From JOPF136 sp035541255 (GTDB taxonomy: Bacteria > Acidobacteriota > Terriglobia > Acidiferrales > UBA7541), in assembly GCA_035541255.1 (NCBI GenBank), contig DATKNR010000075.1, forward strand, positions 1 to 64,000: a stretch of 64,000 nucleotides of DNA, read 5' to 3'. The notes under the pieces are model-generated. The model searched no databases. It saw nothing but the letters and a program-made list of their open reading frames with translations, and was not told the DNA's origin. Shown here piece after piece: positions 8,855 to 17,777 of this stretch. The first letter of the stretch is position 1; every line of letters starts with the position of its first letter. The translations under genes were made by a program, and so were the position numbers.

Positions 8855-9493
8855 TCAGTAAAAGAGGTACTTGCGCCACTTCTCGTCGTGGCGGCCCATC
8901 AGCCGCATCAGTTGCCGCGACGTGTGCAGCGTGAACGGCCGTGGCCGCCGCTCAAGGTGAATTCCCGCCTCTTCCGGCGTGCGGTCGCCCTTCCGGTTGT
9001 TGCACTGGTAGCAGCAGGCCACCAGGTTTTCCCACGACGTTGGTCCGCCCCGCGAACGCGGCATCACGTGGTCCAGCGTCAGGTCCGAGGAGGAAAACTG
9101 CTTCCCGCAGAACTGGCAGGTGTACCGGTCGCGCAGCAGAATGTTTTTCCGCGAGAGCGCCCGCGTCTGCTGGGGAATATGCCGGTAGCTCAGCAGCCGG
9201 ATGACGGACGGCACCGGCACCGCCTCGCGTGCCGAATGCACGCGCGCCGGCCCGGTCTCTTCCATCTGCGCCACGCCCTTCAGCATCAGGACGAGCGCGC
9301 GCCGCACCGCCGTCACATGAATCGGCTCGTACGTTGAGTTGAGCACCAGTACGGGTTCTTGGAGTACGGAACGCCTGTGAGGTACCGGATCCTGCGGCGC
9401 CGGTGTGGCCGTCCCCTGCGAACGCAGCCGCGCACGGGACTCTCCGCTGCCTTCCGGCAGGCGGGGTAGCGGCTTGTAGCGGTACGGCCTCAT
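8855..9493 (-). CDS. HNH endonuclease family protein
   Basis: 212 residues with a compact HNH (beta-beta-alpha metal) core: CQFCGKQF near 124, DHVMPRSRGG near 142 and CNNRKGDRT near 165, giving the two zinc-knuckle cysteine pairs and the catalytic His. The preceding stretch LVLNSTYEPIHV is typical of a widely conserved, chromosomally encoded HNH group of unknown role, distinct from restriction or homing enzymes. The first 45 residues are Arg/Pro-rich and probably disordered. No strong ribosome binding site is visible at the ATG. It ends in a clear terminator. Confidence 0.9.
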   Translation of the reverse strand: MRPYRYKPLPRLPEGSGESRARLRSQGTATPAPQDPVPHRRSVLQEPVLVLNSTYEPIHVTAVRRALVLMLKGVAQMEETGPARVHSAREAVPVPSVIRLLSYRHIPQQTRALSRKNILLRDRYTCQFCGKQFSSSDLTLDHVMPRSRGGPTSWENLVACCYQCNNRKGDRTPEEAGIHLERRPRPFTLHTSRQLMRLMGRHDEKWRKYLFY

Positions 9494-9557
9494 AACTTGT
9501 CAGATGCGCGTCGAGGGCCGGACGGCATCCCGCCACCCTCGCGTGACTCACCCCCCG

Positions 9558-10361
9558 TCAGGGTGGCGAGCCCGCCCACGCATCCACCACCCGCGCGACC
9601 GTCAGTGCCGTCACATGCGCGGCCCCCGAGCTGCGAAGCGCTTTCGCGCACGCATCAAGCGTCGCACCGGTGGTAAACACATCATCTACCAGTAACACCC
9701 GCCGGTTGTCAAATTGTGAGCTGGTTACAGCCGCGTACGCGCCACGCGCCGCCTGCCACCGTTCGTGGCGCGAGAGCCGCAGTTTCGGCGGCCGGGGCTT
9801 TCGGCGCTCCAGCGCCTTCGCCTCCAACGGCAGGCTCAGGCGTTTCGCCACCTCGCGCGCCAGCAATTCGGCCTGATTGAACCCGCGCTCGCGCTGCCGC
9901 TCCGGATGCAAGGGCACCGGAACCACCACGTGCGCCGCCGCAACCCGGGAGTCGCTGCGCGCCACCTCCGCCAGCCGCTTCCCCAGCCACACCGCCAGCG
10001 GGTGAATCGCCTCATGCTTCAGCAGGATTACCGCCCGGAGCAAGGCGTCATCGTACGCCGCATAACTTCGCGCCAGGTCAAACGAATACACCTTCCGCCG
10101 GCAGAGAGCGCATACCGGCCCCTCCGCCCCCACGTGTGCCCCGGCCACCATCGGGCGCCCGCAGATGCCGCAAATCGGAGCTGCGATCACCCGGAACGAG
10201 CCGAGGCATGCCGCGCAGATGGGAAGACGGCTCGGTTCTTCGAGCGCCCTGTGGCACACCCGGCACTCGTCCGGAAAGCACAGGGCCACCAGCCCCCCTG
10301 CGGCTTCGCGGAACATCTCCCGCGCGGCCCTTCCCATCCGCGTCATCCAATTCGCAGTCAT
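9558..10361 (-). CDS. ComF family phosphoribosyltransferase-like protein
   Basis: 267 residues. The N-terminal zinc part has four CxxC pairs (CRVC, CAAC, CGIC, CALC; residues about 33-100). The C-terminal phosphoribosyltransferase fold shows the PRPP loop VLLVDDVFTTGAT at about 223-235 and the upstream GFNQAELLA motif. ComF-type proteins are linked to DNA uptake and, in some bacteria, to recombination; the reaction is uncertain. No other competence genes are in the window. The next gene upstream on the same strand (DksA-like) has its own terminator, so comF is expressed separately. Confidence 0.93.
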   Translation of the reverse strand: MTANWMTRMGRAAREMFREAAGGLVALCFPDECRVCHRALEEPSRLPICAACLGSFRVIAAPICGICGRPMVAGAHVGAEGPVCALCRRKVYSFDLARSYAAYDDALLRAVILLKHEAIHPLAVWLGKRLAEVARSDSRVAAAHVVVPVPLHPERQRERGFNQAELLAREVAKRLSLPLEAKALERRKPRPPKLRLSRHERWQAARGAYAAVTSSQFDNRRVLLVDDVFTTGATLDACAKALRSSGAAHVTALTVARVVDAWAGSPP

Positions 10362-10454
10362 GCCCGCATTCCTGAGAGGAAAGCGGCGGTATGTTACACA
10401 GAAGGCAGCTAATCAGAAAGGATTAGGATTTATGCGGCAATCCGAGAGTGCCCG

Positions 10455-10486
10455 AAAAACAAAAACGGGGCGGATGATTCCGCCCC
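10455..10486 (-). terminator. Intrinsic terminator after the DksA-like gene
   Basis: A perfect 7-bp G/C stem (10467-10473 with 10480-10486) and 6-base loop, followed on the minus strand by two T5 runs separated by one G (10465-10455). It lies about 40 bases past the stop codon of the gene at 10527. Confidence 0.88.
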
Positions 10487-10526
10487 ATCTCCGTTTCTTG
10501 ATTCTTAAACTTCGTTTGTGCGGCGT

Positions 10527-10880
10527 CTACAGCATGCCTTTTTCCTGCTTTTCCTGGCAGGCCAGGCAATGCTTGGTCCAGGGCACGGCATCCAGCCGCT
10601 TCACCTGGATCTCATTCTCGCAACTGGCGCACAGGCCGTAGGAACCGTCCTTGATGCGCGCCAGCGCGGAGTCAATCAGTTGCAGGGTGGTGCGGTCCGT
10701 ATCCGTCTGGCCAAAGAGGAACTCCTTGGTATAGGAGTTGGCGGCCTTGTCGGCCAGGTCAACGGTCGTATCCTCATCCGCCTGCCGGCCGGCTTCTTCC
10801 GTCCGGGCGATCGACTTCATCAGCTCGTCGCGCCGCGACTGGAGCTTCTTCTTGTAGAATTCAACGCGTTTCTTTTCCAT
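10527..10880 (-). CDS. TraR/DksA family C4 zinc finger protein
   Basis: 117 residues. A coiled-coil N-terminal half (KRVEFYKKKLQSRRDEL) is followed by a four-cysteine zinc finger, CASC near 83 and CLAC near 105. In DksA the coiled coil enters the RNA polymerase secondary channel and modulates initiation with ppGpp. The acidic DxxDxA tip is only loosely matched here (TTVDLADKAANS), so this may be a DksA-like paralogue. The ATG at 10880 is preferred over an upstream in-frame start because the family normally begins at MEKKR. A terminator follows. Confidence 0.9.
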   Translation of the reverse strand: MEKKRVEFYKKKLQSRRDELMKSIARTEEAGRQADEDTTVDLADKAANSYTKEFLFGQTDTDRTTLQLIDSALARIKDGSYGLCASCENEIQVKRLDAVPWTKHCLACQEKQEKGML

Positions 10881-11124
10881 CGGCAGCCCTACTAGCGGCG
10901 AAAACGTCGCCTGCAAAAACCCGTAGTTTACCGTCACGGCTCAAGGCTGTCAAATCTGCCGTCCGGCAGCCCGAAGCACATCCCGGTTGGATGCCGCCGC
11001 GCGCGATGAGGTACATCCAGTTTGGTGGCGGTCCGCACATTTCGTGGAAGCGCATTCCCGGCGCTTCCGGTACCGCGTGAACGAGTTGACCCGAGGCCTG
11101 GCCCGCAATAAATTTGGGGTCGCC

Positions 11125-11643
11125 ATGACACGCGTTCACCGTTCTCCGTCACTGTTGTTGTTTCTTGCGGCTCTCTTCAGTTTAGGAGCAGCCGCGCTGC
11201 GTCCCCGGGCAACCGCGTCCCCGCTTCCGGGACCCCTGCCACAGGCCGAGCCCTCGAAGCAGCCCGTCCCGGCTGCCGCCGTCATCGAACCGGAGGAACT
11301 CGCGCACATTCTCGGCTCACGCGAGGCCGAAAAGCCTCTCGTCCTCCAGGTCGGCTTCCGCTTCCTGTACCGGGAAGCGCACATCCCCGGCGCGGAGTAT
11401 GCCGGCCCGGCATCGAAGGAGGAGGGACTGAAATTGCTGCGCGAGCGGCTGGCCGGCATCGCTCACGGCAAATTCATCGTGTTGTACTGCGGCTGCTGCC
11501 CCTGGATCAAGTGCCCCAACGTGAAGCCGGCCTACGACCTGCTCCGCAGTATGGGCTTCACGCACGTCCGCGTGCTCCGCATCGATGAAAATTTCGGCGC
11601 CAACTGGGTCTCCAAGGGTTATCCGGCCGCAAAGGGTGAATAA
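11125..11643 (+). CDS. Exported rhodanese-domain protein
   Basis: 172 residues from ATG 11125. A signal peptide (MTRVHRSPSLLLFLAALFSLG) is followed by a Pro-rich linker and one rhodanese domain (about 55-165), so it acts outside the cytoplasmic membrane. The expected active-site Cys is in YCGCCPWIKCPN: four cysteines in an extended loop instead of the usual six-residue CxxGxR cradle. That could mean metal or disulfide chemistry rather than simple sulfur transfer. The open frame continues upstream to 10987, but only the 11125 ATG gives a clean signal peptide. It is monocistronic, about 150 bases before lpd. Confidence 0.82.
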   Translation: MTRVHRSPSLLLFLAALFSLGAAALRPRATASPLPGPLPQAEPSKQPVPAAAVIEPEELAHILGSREAEKPLVLQVGFRFLYREAHIPGAEYAGPASKEEGLKLLRERLAGIAHGKFIVLYCGCCPWIKCPNVKPAYDLLRSMGFTHVRVLRIDENFGANWVSKGYPAAKGE

Positions 11644-11797
11644 CGGCCGGCGCGGCGGAAAACCCGGCGGTTGCGGGCCGCGCTTCCGGGCTGTTAGACT
11701 GGCTGTTCTTGTCCGCATCATCGCGCGATGCAGTGGGGCGCGTGTTGCAGTTTTCCTCTCGGCACGGCCACGAACTCTGGGGTAGGGGAGGCGCAGT

Positions 11798-13195
11798 TTG
11801 GCCAAATACGACCTGGCAATCATCGGCAGCGGTCCCGGCGGTTATGTGGCCGCCATCCGGGCCGGCCAGCTTGGACTAAAAACCGTGGTCGTCGAGAAGG
11901 ACGCTCCTCTCGGCGGCACCTGCCTGCTGATCGGCTGCATCCCCACCAAAGTCCTGCTGCACCACGCGGAAATCTACGAGCACTTCAAGCGCGCCGGGGA
12001 ATTCGGTTTCGAGACGAAGGATGTGAGGGTCAACTGGCCCGCCATCATCGCCCGCAAAGACAAAATCGTCCTGAAACATTCGAAAGGCATCGAGTTCCTG
12101 TTCAAGAAGAACAAAGTGGAGCGCCTGCAGGGATTCGGCCGCCTGGCTGGTCCCGGCCGTGTGTCCGTGGAGAAGGACGGAAAGACCACCGAAATCGAGG
12201 CCGCCAACATCTTGCTTGCCACGGGCAGCGACGCTCGCTCCCTGCCCGGCGTGGAAATCGACGGCAAAGTGGTTCTCACCAACCGCGAGATTCTTTCACT
12301 TCCGGCCATTCCGAAATCCATGGTGGTCGTCGGCTCGGGGGCCGTGGGCTCCGAATTCGCCTCGGTCTTCAATTCCTTCGGCACTCAGATCACTTTGCTC
12401 GAAATGCTCCCGCGCATCGTGCCGCTCGAGGATGAGGAGATTTCGGCTGAGCTGGCCAAGGCGTTCAAGAAAAAAGGCATCCAGATCGAAACCGGCGCGA
12501 AGGTTGCGGACGTGAAGAAAGACGCCAAGGGCGCCACCGTCACCTACACGGACAAGGACGGAAAATCGCAATCCGTCTCCGCCGAAAAAATTCTCATGGC
12601 CGTCGGCCGCCGCCCCGTGACCGAAGGCATCAACCTGGAAAAGACGCGCGCGCGCCTCGAACGCGGTTTTCTCCACGTCGGCCCGCACCAGGAGACGGAC
12701 GAGCCGGGCCTCTACGCCATTGGCGACATCGTCGCCGGAATGCCGCAACTCGCGCATGCCGCCTCGATGGAAGGCATCGTCGCCGTGACCCATATGGCCG
12801 GCAAACCCACCCAGCCGGTGAATCGCGCCCGCATTCCCAATTGCACCTACTGCGAGCCGCAAATCGGATCCGTCGGGCTGAACGAGCGGGCCGCGCGCGA
12901 CGCCGGCCACGCCGTCAAGGTGGGAAAGTTCCCCTTCCTCGGCAACAGCAAGGCCACCATCCTCGGCGCCCACGAAGGCTTCGTCAAAGTGGTGGCCGAC
13001 GAGAAATACGGCGAGATTCTCGGCGTGCACATCATCGGCCCGCTGGCCACGGAAGTGATCGCCGAAGCGGTCACCGCGCTCCAGCTCGAAGCCACCGTGG
13101 ACGACATGATGACCATGATTCACGCGCATCCCACTGTGTGGGAGGCGCTCGCCGACGGTTTCAACGCCGTGAAAGGTATGACCATCAATGCCTGA
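11798..13195 (+). CDS. lpdA: Dihydrolipoyl dehydrogenase (E3)
   Basis: FAD enzyme that reoxidises dihydrolipoamide on E2 with NAD+. 465 residues: FAD-binding GSGPGGYVAA at 10-19, redox-active Cys42/Cys47 in TCLLIGCIP (the usual spelling is CLNVGC), the NAD fold VVGSGAVGSEFA near 173, and the C-terminal HAHPTVWEAL with the catalytic His. The start is a TTG with GGGGAGG about 7 bases upstream. It heads the cluster lpd-lipB-E1 alpha-E1 beta-E2 and overlaps lipB by 8 bases, so the genes are probably one operon and E3 is dedicated to this complex. Confidence 0.96.
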   Translation: MAKYDLAIIGSGPGGYVAAIRAGQLGLKTVVVEKDAPLGGTCLLIGCIPTKVLLHHAEIYEHFKRAGEFGFETKDVRVNWPAIIARKDKIVLKHSKGIEFLFKKNKVERLQGFGRLAGPGRVSVEKDGKTTEIEAANILLATGSDARSLPGVEIDGKVVLTNREILSLPAIPKSMVVVGSGAVGSEFASVFNSFGTQITLLEMLPRIVPLEDEEISAELAKAFKKKGIQIETGAKVADVKKDAKGATVTYTDKDGKSQSVSAEKILMAVGRRPVTEGINLEKTRARLERGFLHVGPHQETDEPGLYAIGDIVAGMPQLAHAASMEGIVAVTHMAGKPTQPVNRARIPNCTYCEPQIGSVGLNERAARDAGHAVKVGKFPFLGNSKATILGAHEGFVKVVADEKYGEILGVHIIGPLATEVIAEAVTALQLEATVDDMMTMIHAHPTVWEALADGFNAVKGMTINA

Positions 13196-13982
13196 GAGCG
13201 CCACGCGCCACGGCTCCGCCAAGCCTGCATGGCTCGTCGACCTGGGCCTGATTCTTTATGCCCAGTCCCTCGAATTGCAATATCGTGTTGCCGCCGCGAG
13301 AAAAGCGGGAGCCCTCCCGGACGTCCTGCTTCTCTGCCAGCATCCGCACGTCATCACGCAGGGACGCAACGGCCGGCGCGAGCATCTGCTCGGCTCCGAA
13401 CACGTTCTGCGGCAGATGGGCGTCGAGTTTTTCGACACCCGCCGCGGCGGCGACGTCACCTATCACGGCCCGGGCCAGCTCGTCGCCTATCCCATCTTCG
13501 ATCTCACCGGCCACCGCCGCGATCTTGTCTGGTTCGTCCGCAGGCTGGAAGACTCCATGATCGGCGCTTCCGTCGAAATGGGCGTGCCGCGTGAGTCCCT
13601 GCTGCCGAACTGGGAAGGGAAGACGGGCGTGTGGGTGCGCCGTCCCGATCTTCCCGCGGGATTTCCGCCGGGAAAACTCGGCGCCATCGGCGTTCACGTG
13701 AGCCGCTGGGTTACTTCGCACGGGCTGGCGTGGAACGTCAGCACGGACCTGCGTTATTTCGATTTGATCGTGCCCTGCGGAATCGCCGGCTGCCGCGCAA
13801 CATCTCTCGAGCTGTTGCTGGGCCGGGCCGTGGACTTCCGCGCCGCCTCGCAATCCCTGGCGCGGCAGATGGCGGAAATTTTTGGCGTCACGTTCGAAGA
13901 AGTTGCCGCCGCGGATTTCTCCGCGCGGCTCGAGGAATGCGAGAAGGAGTTGGCCAGCGCCCCGGTGCTGTCGCAGGCATAG
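13188..13982 (+). CDS. lipB: Octanoyltransferase LipB
   Basis: Moves the octanoyl group from acyl carrier protein to the lipoyl domain lysine of E2, the first step of lipoate synthesis. 264 residues. The family signature RGGDVTYHGPGQLVAYP, the Lys-bearing GKLGAIGVHVSRW and the catalytic-Cys motif CGIAGCRATSLE are all present. A 25-residue insertion-like segment (WVRRPDLPAGFPPG) lies before the Lys. It starts inside the end of lpd (8-base overlap), which suggests coupling. Placing LipB within the dehydrogenase operon ties lipoylation supply to the E2 encoded downstream. No lipA is in the window. Confidence 0.96.
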   Translation: MPESATRHGSAKPAWLVDLGLILYAQSLELQYRVAAARKAGALPDVLLLCQHPHVITQGRNGRREHLLGSEHVLRQMGVEFFDTRRGGDVTYHGPGQLVAYPIFDLTGHRRDLVWFVRRLEDSMIGASVEMGVPRESLLPNWEGKTGVWVRRPDLPAGFPPGKLGAIGVHVSRWVTSHGLAWNVSTDLRYFDLIVPCGIAGCRATSLELLLGRAVDFRAASQSLARQMAEIFGVTFEEVAAADFSARLEECEKELASAPVLSQA

Positions 13983-14009
13983 GACGCCGGCCTATTTCAC
14001 GAGGACCAG

Positions 14010-15269
14010 GTGACCCAGGCGAACACAACCGTTACCCCCGAACAGCAGCTCGATCTCTACCGCTTCATGCTGCTCGACCGCATCGTGGAAGACACGATGA
14101 CCAAGCTCTTCCGCCAGAACAAAATCGTCGGCGGCCTCTATTCTTCTCTCGGCCAGGAAGCCATCTCCGTCGGCACCACCTACGCGCTTGAAAAGCGCGA
14201 CTGGATCGCCCCCATGATCCGCAATATCGGCGGCCTGCTGGTCAAGGGCGTGCGCCCGCGCGACATTTTCACGCAGCACATGGCGCGCTTCACCTCGCCC
14301 ACGCAGGGCAAGGACGGCACCAGCCATTTCGGCGACCTGAAAAACCTCCACATCGTTTCGCCCATCTCCATGCTGGGCGATCTGATCCCTGTAATGACCG
14401 GCGTGGCCATGGCCGGCCGCTACCTCGGGCAGAACATCGTGGCGCTCACCTGGATTGGCGACGGCGGCACTTCCACCGGCGCATTCCACGAAGGTCTGAA
14501 CCTCGCCGCGCAGCAGCGCGCCTCGCTTGTGCTGGTCATTGAGAACAATCAGTGGGCATACTCCACGCCCGTCGGACGCCAGGTTCCCATCAAGCATCTG
14601 GCCGACCGCGCCAAGGCTTACGGAGTCCGCGCGTTCATCACCGACGGCAACGACGTCGAAGCCGTATTCAGCACCGCCCGCGAGGCCGTGCGCCTTTGCC
14701 GTGCCGGCGAGGGCCCCATCGTCATCGAAGCCAAGACCATGCGCATGCGCGGCCACGCACAGCACGACGCCGCCGAATACGTCCCCAAGGGCATGTTCGA
14801 CCATTGGAAGCGCCGCGACCCCATCGAAACCTACGAGCGCAAGCTCGCCGATGCCGGAGTGCTCACGGAAAAGAAAAAGAGGCAAATTTTCGAAGGCATC
14901 AACGCCGTTATCGAAGAAGACCGCGCATTCGCCGAAAATTCTCCGTTCCCTCAGCCCGAACTGGCCGAGGGCCCCATCTATCACGAGGGCCCGCTGCCCA
15001 TCGAGCCGCTTTGGAATCGCCCCGTGGCGGAGGTCACTCCACCGCGCTCCTCGGTGAAGGCCGAATGGCGCGTCAGCGGCAACGGCGATTTCCAGATGGA
15101 CGCCATTGAAGGTGTGCACAACGAGCAAGACCAAGGCTCATCCCGCCTGGGTGCGGCCGTGCCCCAGCCGTCTCCGGCTGGAAATTCGGGCCGAAGCGGC
15201 TCGAAGGGCAACGGCGCGGGCCGTTCCCCCTCGAAGCGCGTCACCAAGCCCGCCCGGGGGAGAAAATAG
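14010..15269 (+). CDS. 2-oxoacid dehydrogenase E1 component, alpha subunit
   Basis: Thiamine-diphosphate enzyme that decarboxylates a 2-oxo acid. 419 residues from a GTG with GAGGA just upstream. The TPP motif is GDGGTSTGAFHEGLN followed by ENNQWAYSTP, and MRMRGHAQHD marks the regulatory-loop region. The SxGxFHxxLN pattern is nearer the branched-chain type than classical PDH, but substrate cannot be settled by eye. The last 45 residues form a Gly/Ser/Lys/Arg-rich, probably disordered tail not found in most homologues. E1 beta follows after 2 bases. Confidence 0.93.
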   Translation: MTQANTTVTPEQQLDLYRFMLLDRIVEDTMTKLFRQNKIVGGLYSSLGQEAISVGTTYALEKRDWIAPMIRNIGGLLVKGVRPRDIFTQHMARFTSPTQGKDGTSHFGDLKNLHIVSPISMLGDLIPVMTGVAMAGRYLGQNIVALTWIGDGGTSTGAFHEGLNLAAQQRASLVLVIENNQWAYSTPVGRQVPIKHLADRAKAYGVRAFITDGNDVEAVFSTAREAVRLCRAGEGPIVIEAKTMRMRGHAQHDAAEYVPKGMFDHWKRRDPIETYERKLADAGVLTEKKKRQIFEGINAVIEEDRAFAENSPFPQPELAEGPIYHEGPLPIEPLWNRPVAEVTPPRSSVKAEWRVSGNGDFQMDAIEGVHNEQDQGSSRLGAAVPQPSPAGNSGRSGSKGNGAGRSPSKRVTKPARGRK

Positions 15270-15271
15270 CC

Positions 15272-16246
15272 ATGCCCCAGGTCACACTGCTCGAAGCCGT
15301 TCGCCAGGCCCTCTTCGAAGAAATGGAGCGCGACCCCGCCGTGGTCTGCATCGGCGAAGATATCGGTGTCTACGGCGGCGCGTTCAAAGTGACGGCCGGA
15401 CTGCTCGAGCGCTTCGGCTGGGAACGCGTGATCGACACGCCCATCAGCGAGACCGCCATCATCGGCGCGGCTTGCGGCATGAGCTATCTGGGCCTGCGCC
15501 CGGTGTGCGAGCTTCAGTTCGTCGATTTCATCGCCTGCTGCTTCAACCAGCTCACGAATTTCGTCGCCAAATCCTTCTACCTGTGGGGCGCGCCCGTGCC
15601 CATGGTGGTGCGCGCGCCTTCCGGTGGCGGCGTGCATGGCGGCCCCTTCCATTCCCAAAACCCGGAAATGTATTTCGCCCACACACCCGGCCTGAAAGTC
15701 GTCTATCCCTCCACCCCCTACGACGCCAAGGGCCTGATGAAGTCCGCCATCCGCGACAACAATCCCGTCCTGTTCTTCGAGCACAAGGCCCTGTACCGCC
15801 GCATCAAGGACGACATTCCCGAGGGTGACTATTCCGTGCCGCTCGGCAAAGCCGCCGTGCGCCGCGAAGGGCGCCACCTGACCATCGCCACCTACGCGGC
15901 CATGACGCACGCTTCGATGGAGGCCGCCGCGGAACTGGCCAAGGAAGGCATCGAGGCCGAGGTGCTGGATCTTCGCACCATCCAGCCGCTGGATACGGAC
16001 GCCATCCTCAACTCGGTGAAGAAGACCAATCGCCTGCTCATCGTGCATGAGGACACGCGCTTCGGCGGCGTCGCCGGCGAAATATCCGCCGTCGTTTTTG
16101 AGAAAGCCTTCGACGATCTGGACGCCCCTGTGCGCCGCGTCACCGCGCTCGATACTCCGGTGCCGTATTCTCCTCCGCTCGAAGAGCGCTTTTTGCCGCA
16201 GATGCACGACATTGTGAATGCCGCGCGCGATCTCGCGCGCTACTAG
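15272..16246 (+). CDS. 2-oxoacid dehydrogenase E1 component, beta subunit
   Basis: Partner of E1 alpha in the alpha2-beta2 decarboxylase; 324 residues, the normal length. Conserved segments include VTLLEAVRQALFEEM at the start, IGEDIGVYGGAFKVT, the RAPSGGGVHGGPFHSQ cofactor/substrate region and the C-terminal transketolase domain with VHEDTRFGGVAGEI. It begins 2 bases after the alpha-subunit stop, giving equal dosage. It is followed by a 130-base gap with two palindromes and then the E2 gene. Confidence 0.95.
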   Translation: MPQVTLLEAVRQALFEEMERDPAVVCIGEDIGVYGGAFKVTAGLLERFGWERVIDTPISETAIIGAACGMSYLGLRPVCELQFVDFIACCFNQLTNFVAKSFYLWGAPVPMVVRAPSGGGVHGGPFHSQNPEMYFAHTPGLKVVYPSTPYDAKGLMKSAIRDNNPVLFFEHKALYRRIKDDIPEGDYSVPLGKAAVRREGRHLTIATYAAMTHASMEAAAELAKEGIEAEVLDLRTIQPLDTDAILNSVKKTNRLLIVHEDTRFGGVAGEISAVVFEKAFDDLDAPVRRVTALDTPVPYSPPLEERFLPQMHDIVNAARDLARY

Positions 16247-16294
16247 GAGTTATCTCGACGCTCATGGAAATGAGCCCATGGCCGGGAAGGGAAG

Positions 16295-16350
16295 GGCGGG
16301 GTTTTAAGCCCGCCGCAGCCGGAGAAGAGTTTTCAGGGGCTTCAGCCCCC
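16295..16350 (+). repeat. Paired G/C palindromes in the E1 beta-E2 gap
   Basis: Two hairpins: 16295-16300 with 16309-16314, and 16336-16341 with 16344-16349 (AGCCCC half around a 2-base loop). They resemble the short GC palindromes scattered between genes elsewhere in this window (25223, 29764, 29814). They may be a REP-like family, or simply mRNA hairpins that tune expression of E2 relative to E1. Confidence 0.55.
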
Positions 16351-16376
16351 GAAACCAATTCTGTGAGGTGAGCGCC

Positions 16377-17777
16377 ATGTCTACAGACGTAATCATGCCC
16401 CAGATGGGCGAATCTATTTTCGAAGGCACCATTACCAAGTGGCTGAAGAAGCCCGGTGAGCGCGTCGAGCGCGACGAGCCGCTCTTCGAAATCTCCACCG
16501 ACAAAGTGGACGCGGAAATCCCCGCGCCCGCCGCCGGCGTGCTGAAAGAAATCAAGATCGGCGAAGGGCAGACCGTGCCCATCCAGACCGTCGTCGCCGT
16601 GATTGATGGCGAAGGCGGTGCTGCCGCTGCCGCTCCGAGCCCCGCGCCTGCCGCCGCGAAGCCCGCGGCTGCTCCGCCTCCTGCCGCTCCGCCACCACCC
16701 CCTCCGCCTGCTGTCGAGGCGCCCTTGCACTTTGAGCCTTCCGCGCGGCCCTCGGCACCACCGGCGCCTCCCGCTGCCGCTCCGCCACCGCTGGCCCCCG
16801 TTCGCGGCGAGGACGAAAAAATCCGCAGCTCCCCGCTCGTCCGCCGTATGGCGCGCGAGCACGGCATCGACCTCTCGCAGGTGGCCGGCACCGGCGCCGG
16901 CGGACGCATCAGCAAGCGCGACATCGAGGCTGCCATCGAACACGGCGGCGCAGCCCCGGCCGCCCCTTCTGCGGCTCCCCGGCCTGCGGCGCCTGCGGCC
17001 GCGCCGGCTCCTCCTCCGCCCGCATCCGGCTCGCTCTTCCGTCCCGGTCTCGAACTCGCCGTGCCGCGCGAGCGCATCTATTTCGGCCGCTACGAAGTCC
17101 AGCCTATGAGCACCATGCGGCAGAAAATCGCCGAGCACATGCTGGCCTCGAAGCACGTCTCGCCTCACGTTTATTCCATTGAGGAAGCCGACGTCAGCGG
17201 CATCGTGGCGCTTCGCAACAAGGTGAAGGGCGAATTCGAGCGCAAATACGAGCTGAAGCTCAGCTACATGCCGTTCTTCGTGCGCGCCGCCATCGAGGGA
17301 CTACGCGCCTATCCCACCATGAACGCTTCGCTCGACGGCACCAACGTCGTCCTCCACAAGGAGTGCAATATTGGCATGGCCGTCGCGCTCGACTGGGGCC
17401 TGATCGTCCCCGTCATCAAGAACGCCGAGGAGAAAAATTTCCTCGGCCTCCAGCGCGCCATCAACGACCTCGCCGAACGCGCCCGCACAAAAAAGCTCAA
17501 GCCCGAGGAAGTCGCCGAGAGCACCTTCTCCATCACCAATCCCGGCGTCTTCGGCGGGCTGATGGGCCTGCCGGTCATCAATCAGCCCAATGTCGGCATC
17601 CTCGGCCTCGGCGCCGTCCAAAAGCGCGCCGTGGTCGTCGACGACGCCATCGCCATCCGGTCCATGGTTTACCTCACGCTCAGCTACGACCACCGCGTGG
17701 TCGATGGCGCCATCGCTCACCAGTTCCTGCACAAGGTCAAGACCATGCTGGAGAAGTGGACGGAAAATATTCTGTAG
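16377..17777 (+). CDS. Dihydrolipoamide acyltransferase (E2 core)
   Basis: Transfers the acyl group from lipoyl-lysine to CoA. 466 residues from ATG 16377, which has GAGGTG closely upstream; an in-frame GTG at 16368 is the alternative. Order: one lipoyl domain with Lys43 in EISTDKVDAE, a long Ala/Pro linker, the E3/E1-binding peripheral domain (about 148-185, SSPLVRRMAREHGIDL), a second Ala/Pro linker, and the catalytic domain ending in SYDHRVVDG (His/Asp near 438-443). It completes the dehydrogenase complex. Two hairpins just after the stop (17778-17783/17797-17802 and 17814-17819/17827-17832) lack a T run, so termination there is uncertain. Confidence 0.95.
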   Translation: MSTDVIMPQMGESIFEGTITKWLKKPGERVERDEPLFEISTDKVDAEIPAPAAGVLKEIKIGEGQTVPIQTVVAVIDGEGGAAAAAPSPAPAAAKPAAAPPPAAPPPPPPPAVEAPLHFEPSARPSAPPAPPAAAPPPLAPVRGEDEKIRSSPLVRRMAREHGIDLSQVAGTGAGGRISKRDIEAAIEHGGAAPAAPSAAPRPAAPAAAPAPPPPASGSLFRPGLELAVPRERIYFGRYEVQPMSTMRQKIAEHMLASKHVSPHVYSIEEADVSGIVALRNKVKGEFERKYELKLSYMPFFVRAAIEGLRAYPTMNASLDGTNVVLHKECNIGMAVALDWGLIVPVIKNAEEKNFLGLQRAINDLAERARTKKLKPEEVAESTFSITNPGVFGGLMGLPVINQPNVGILGLGAVQKRAVVVDDAIAIRSMVYLTLSYDHRVVDGAIAHQFLHKVKTMLEKWTENIL

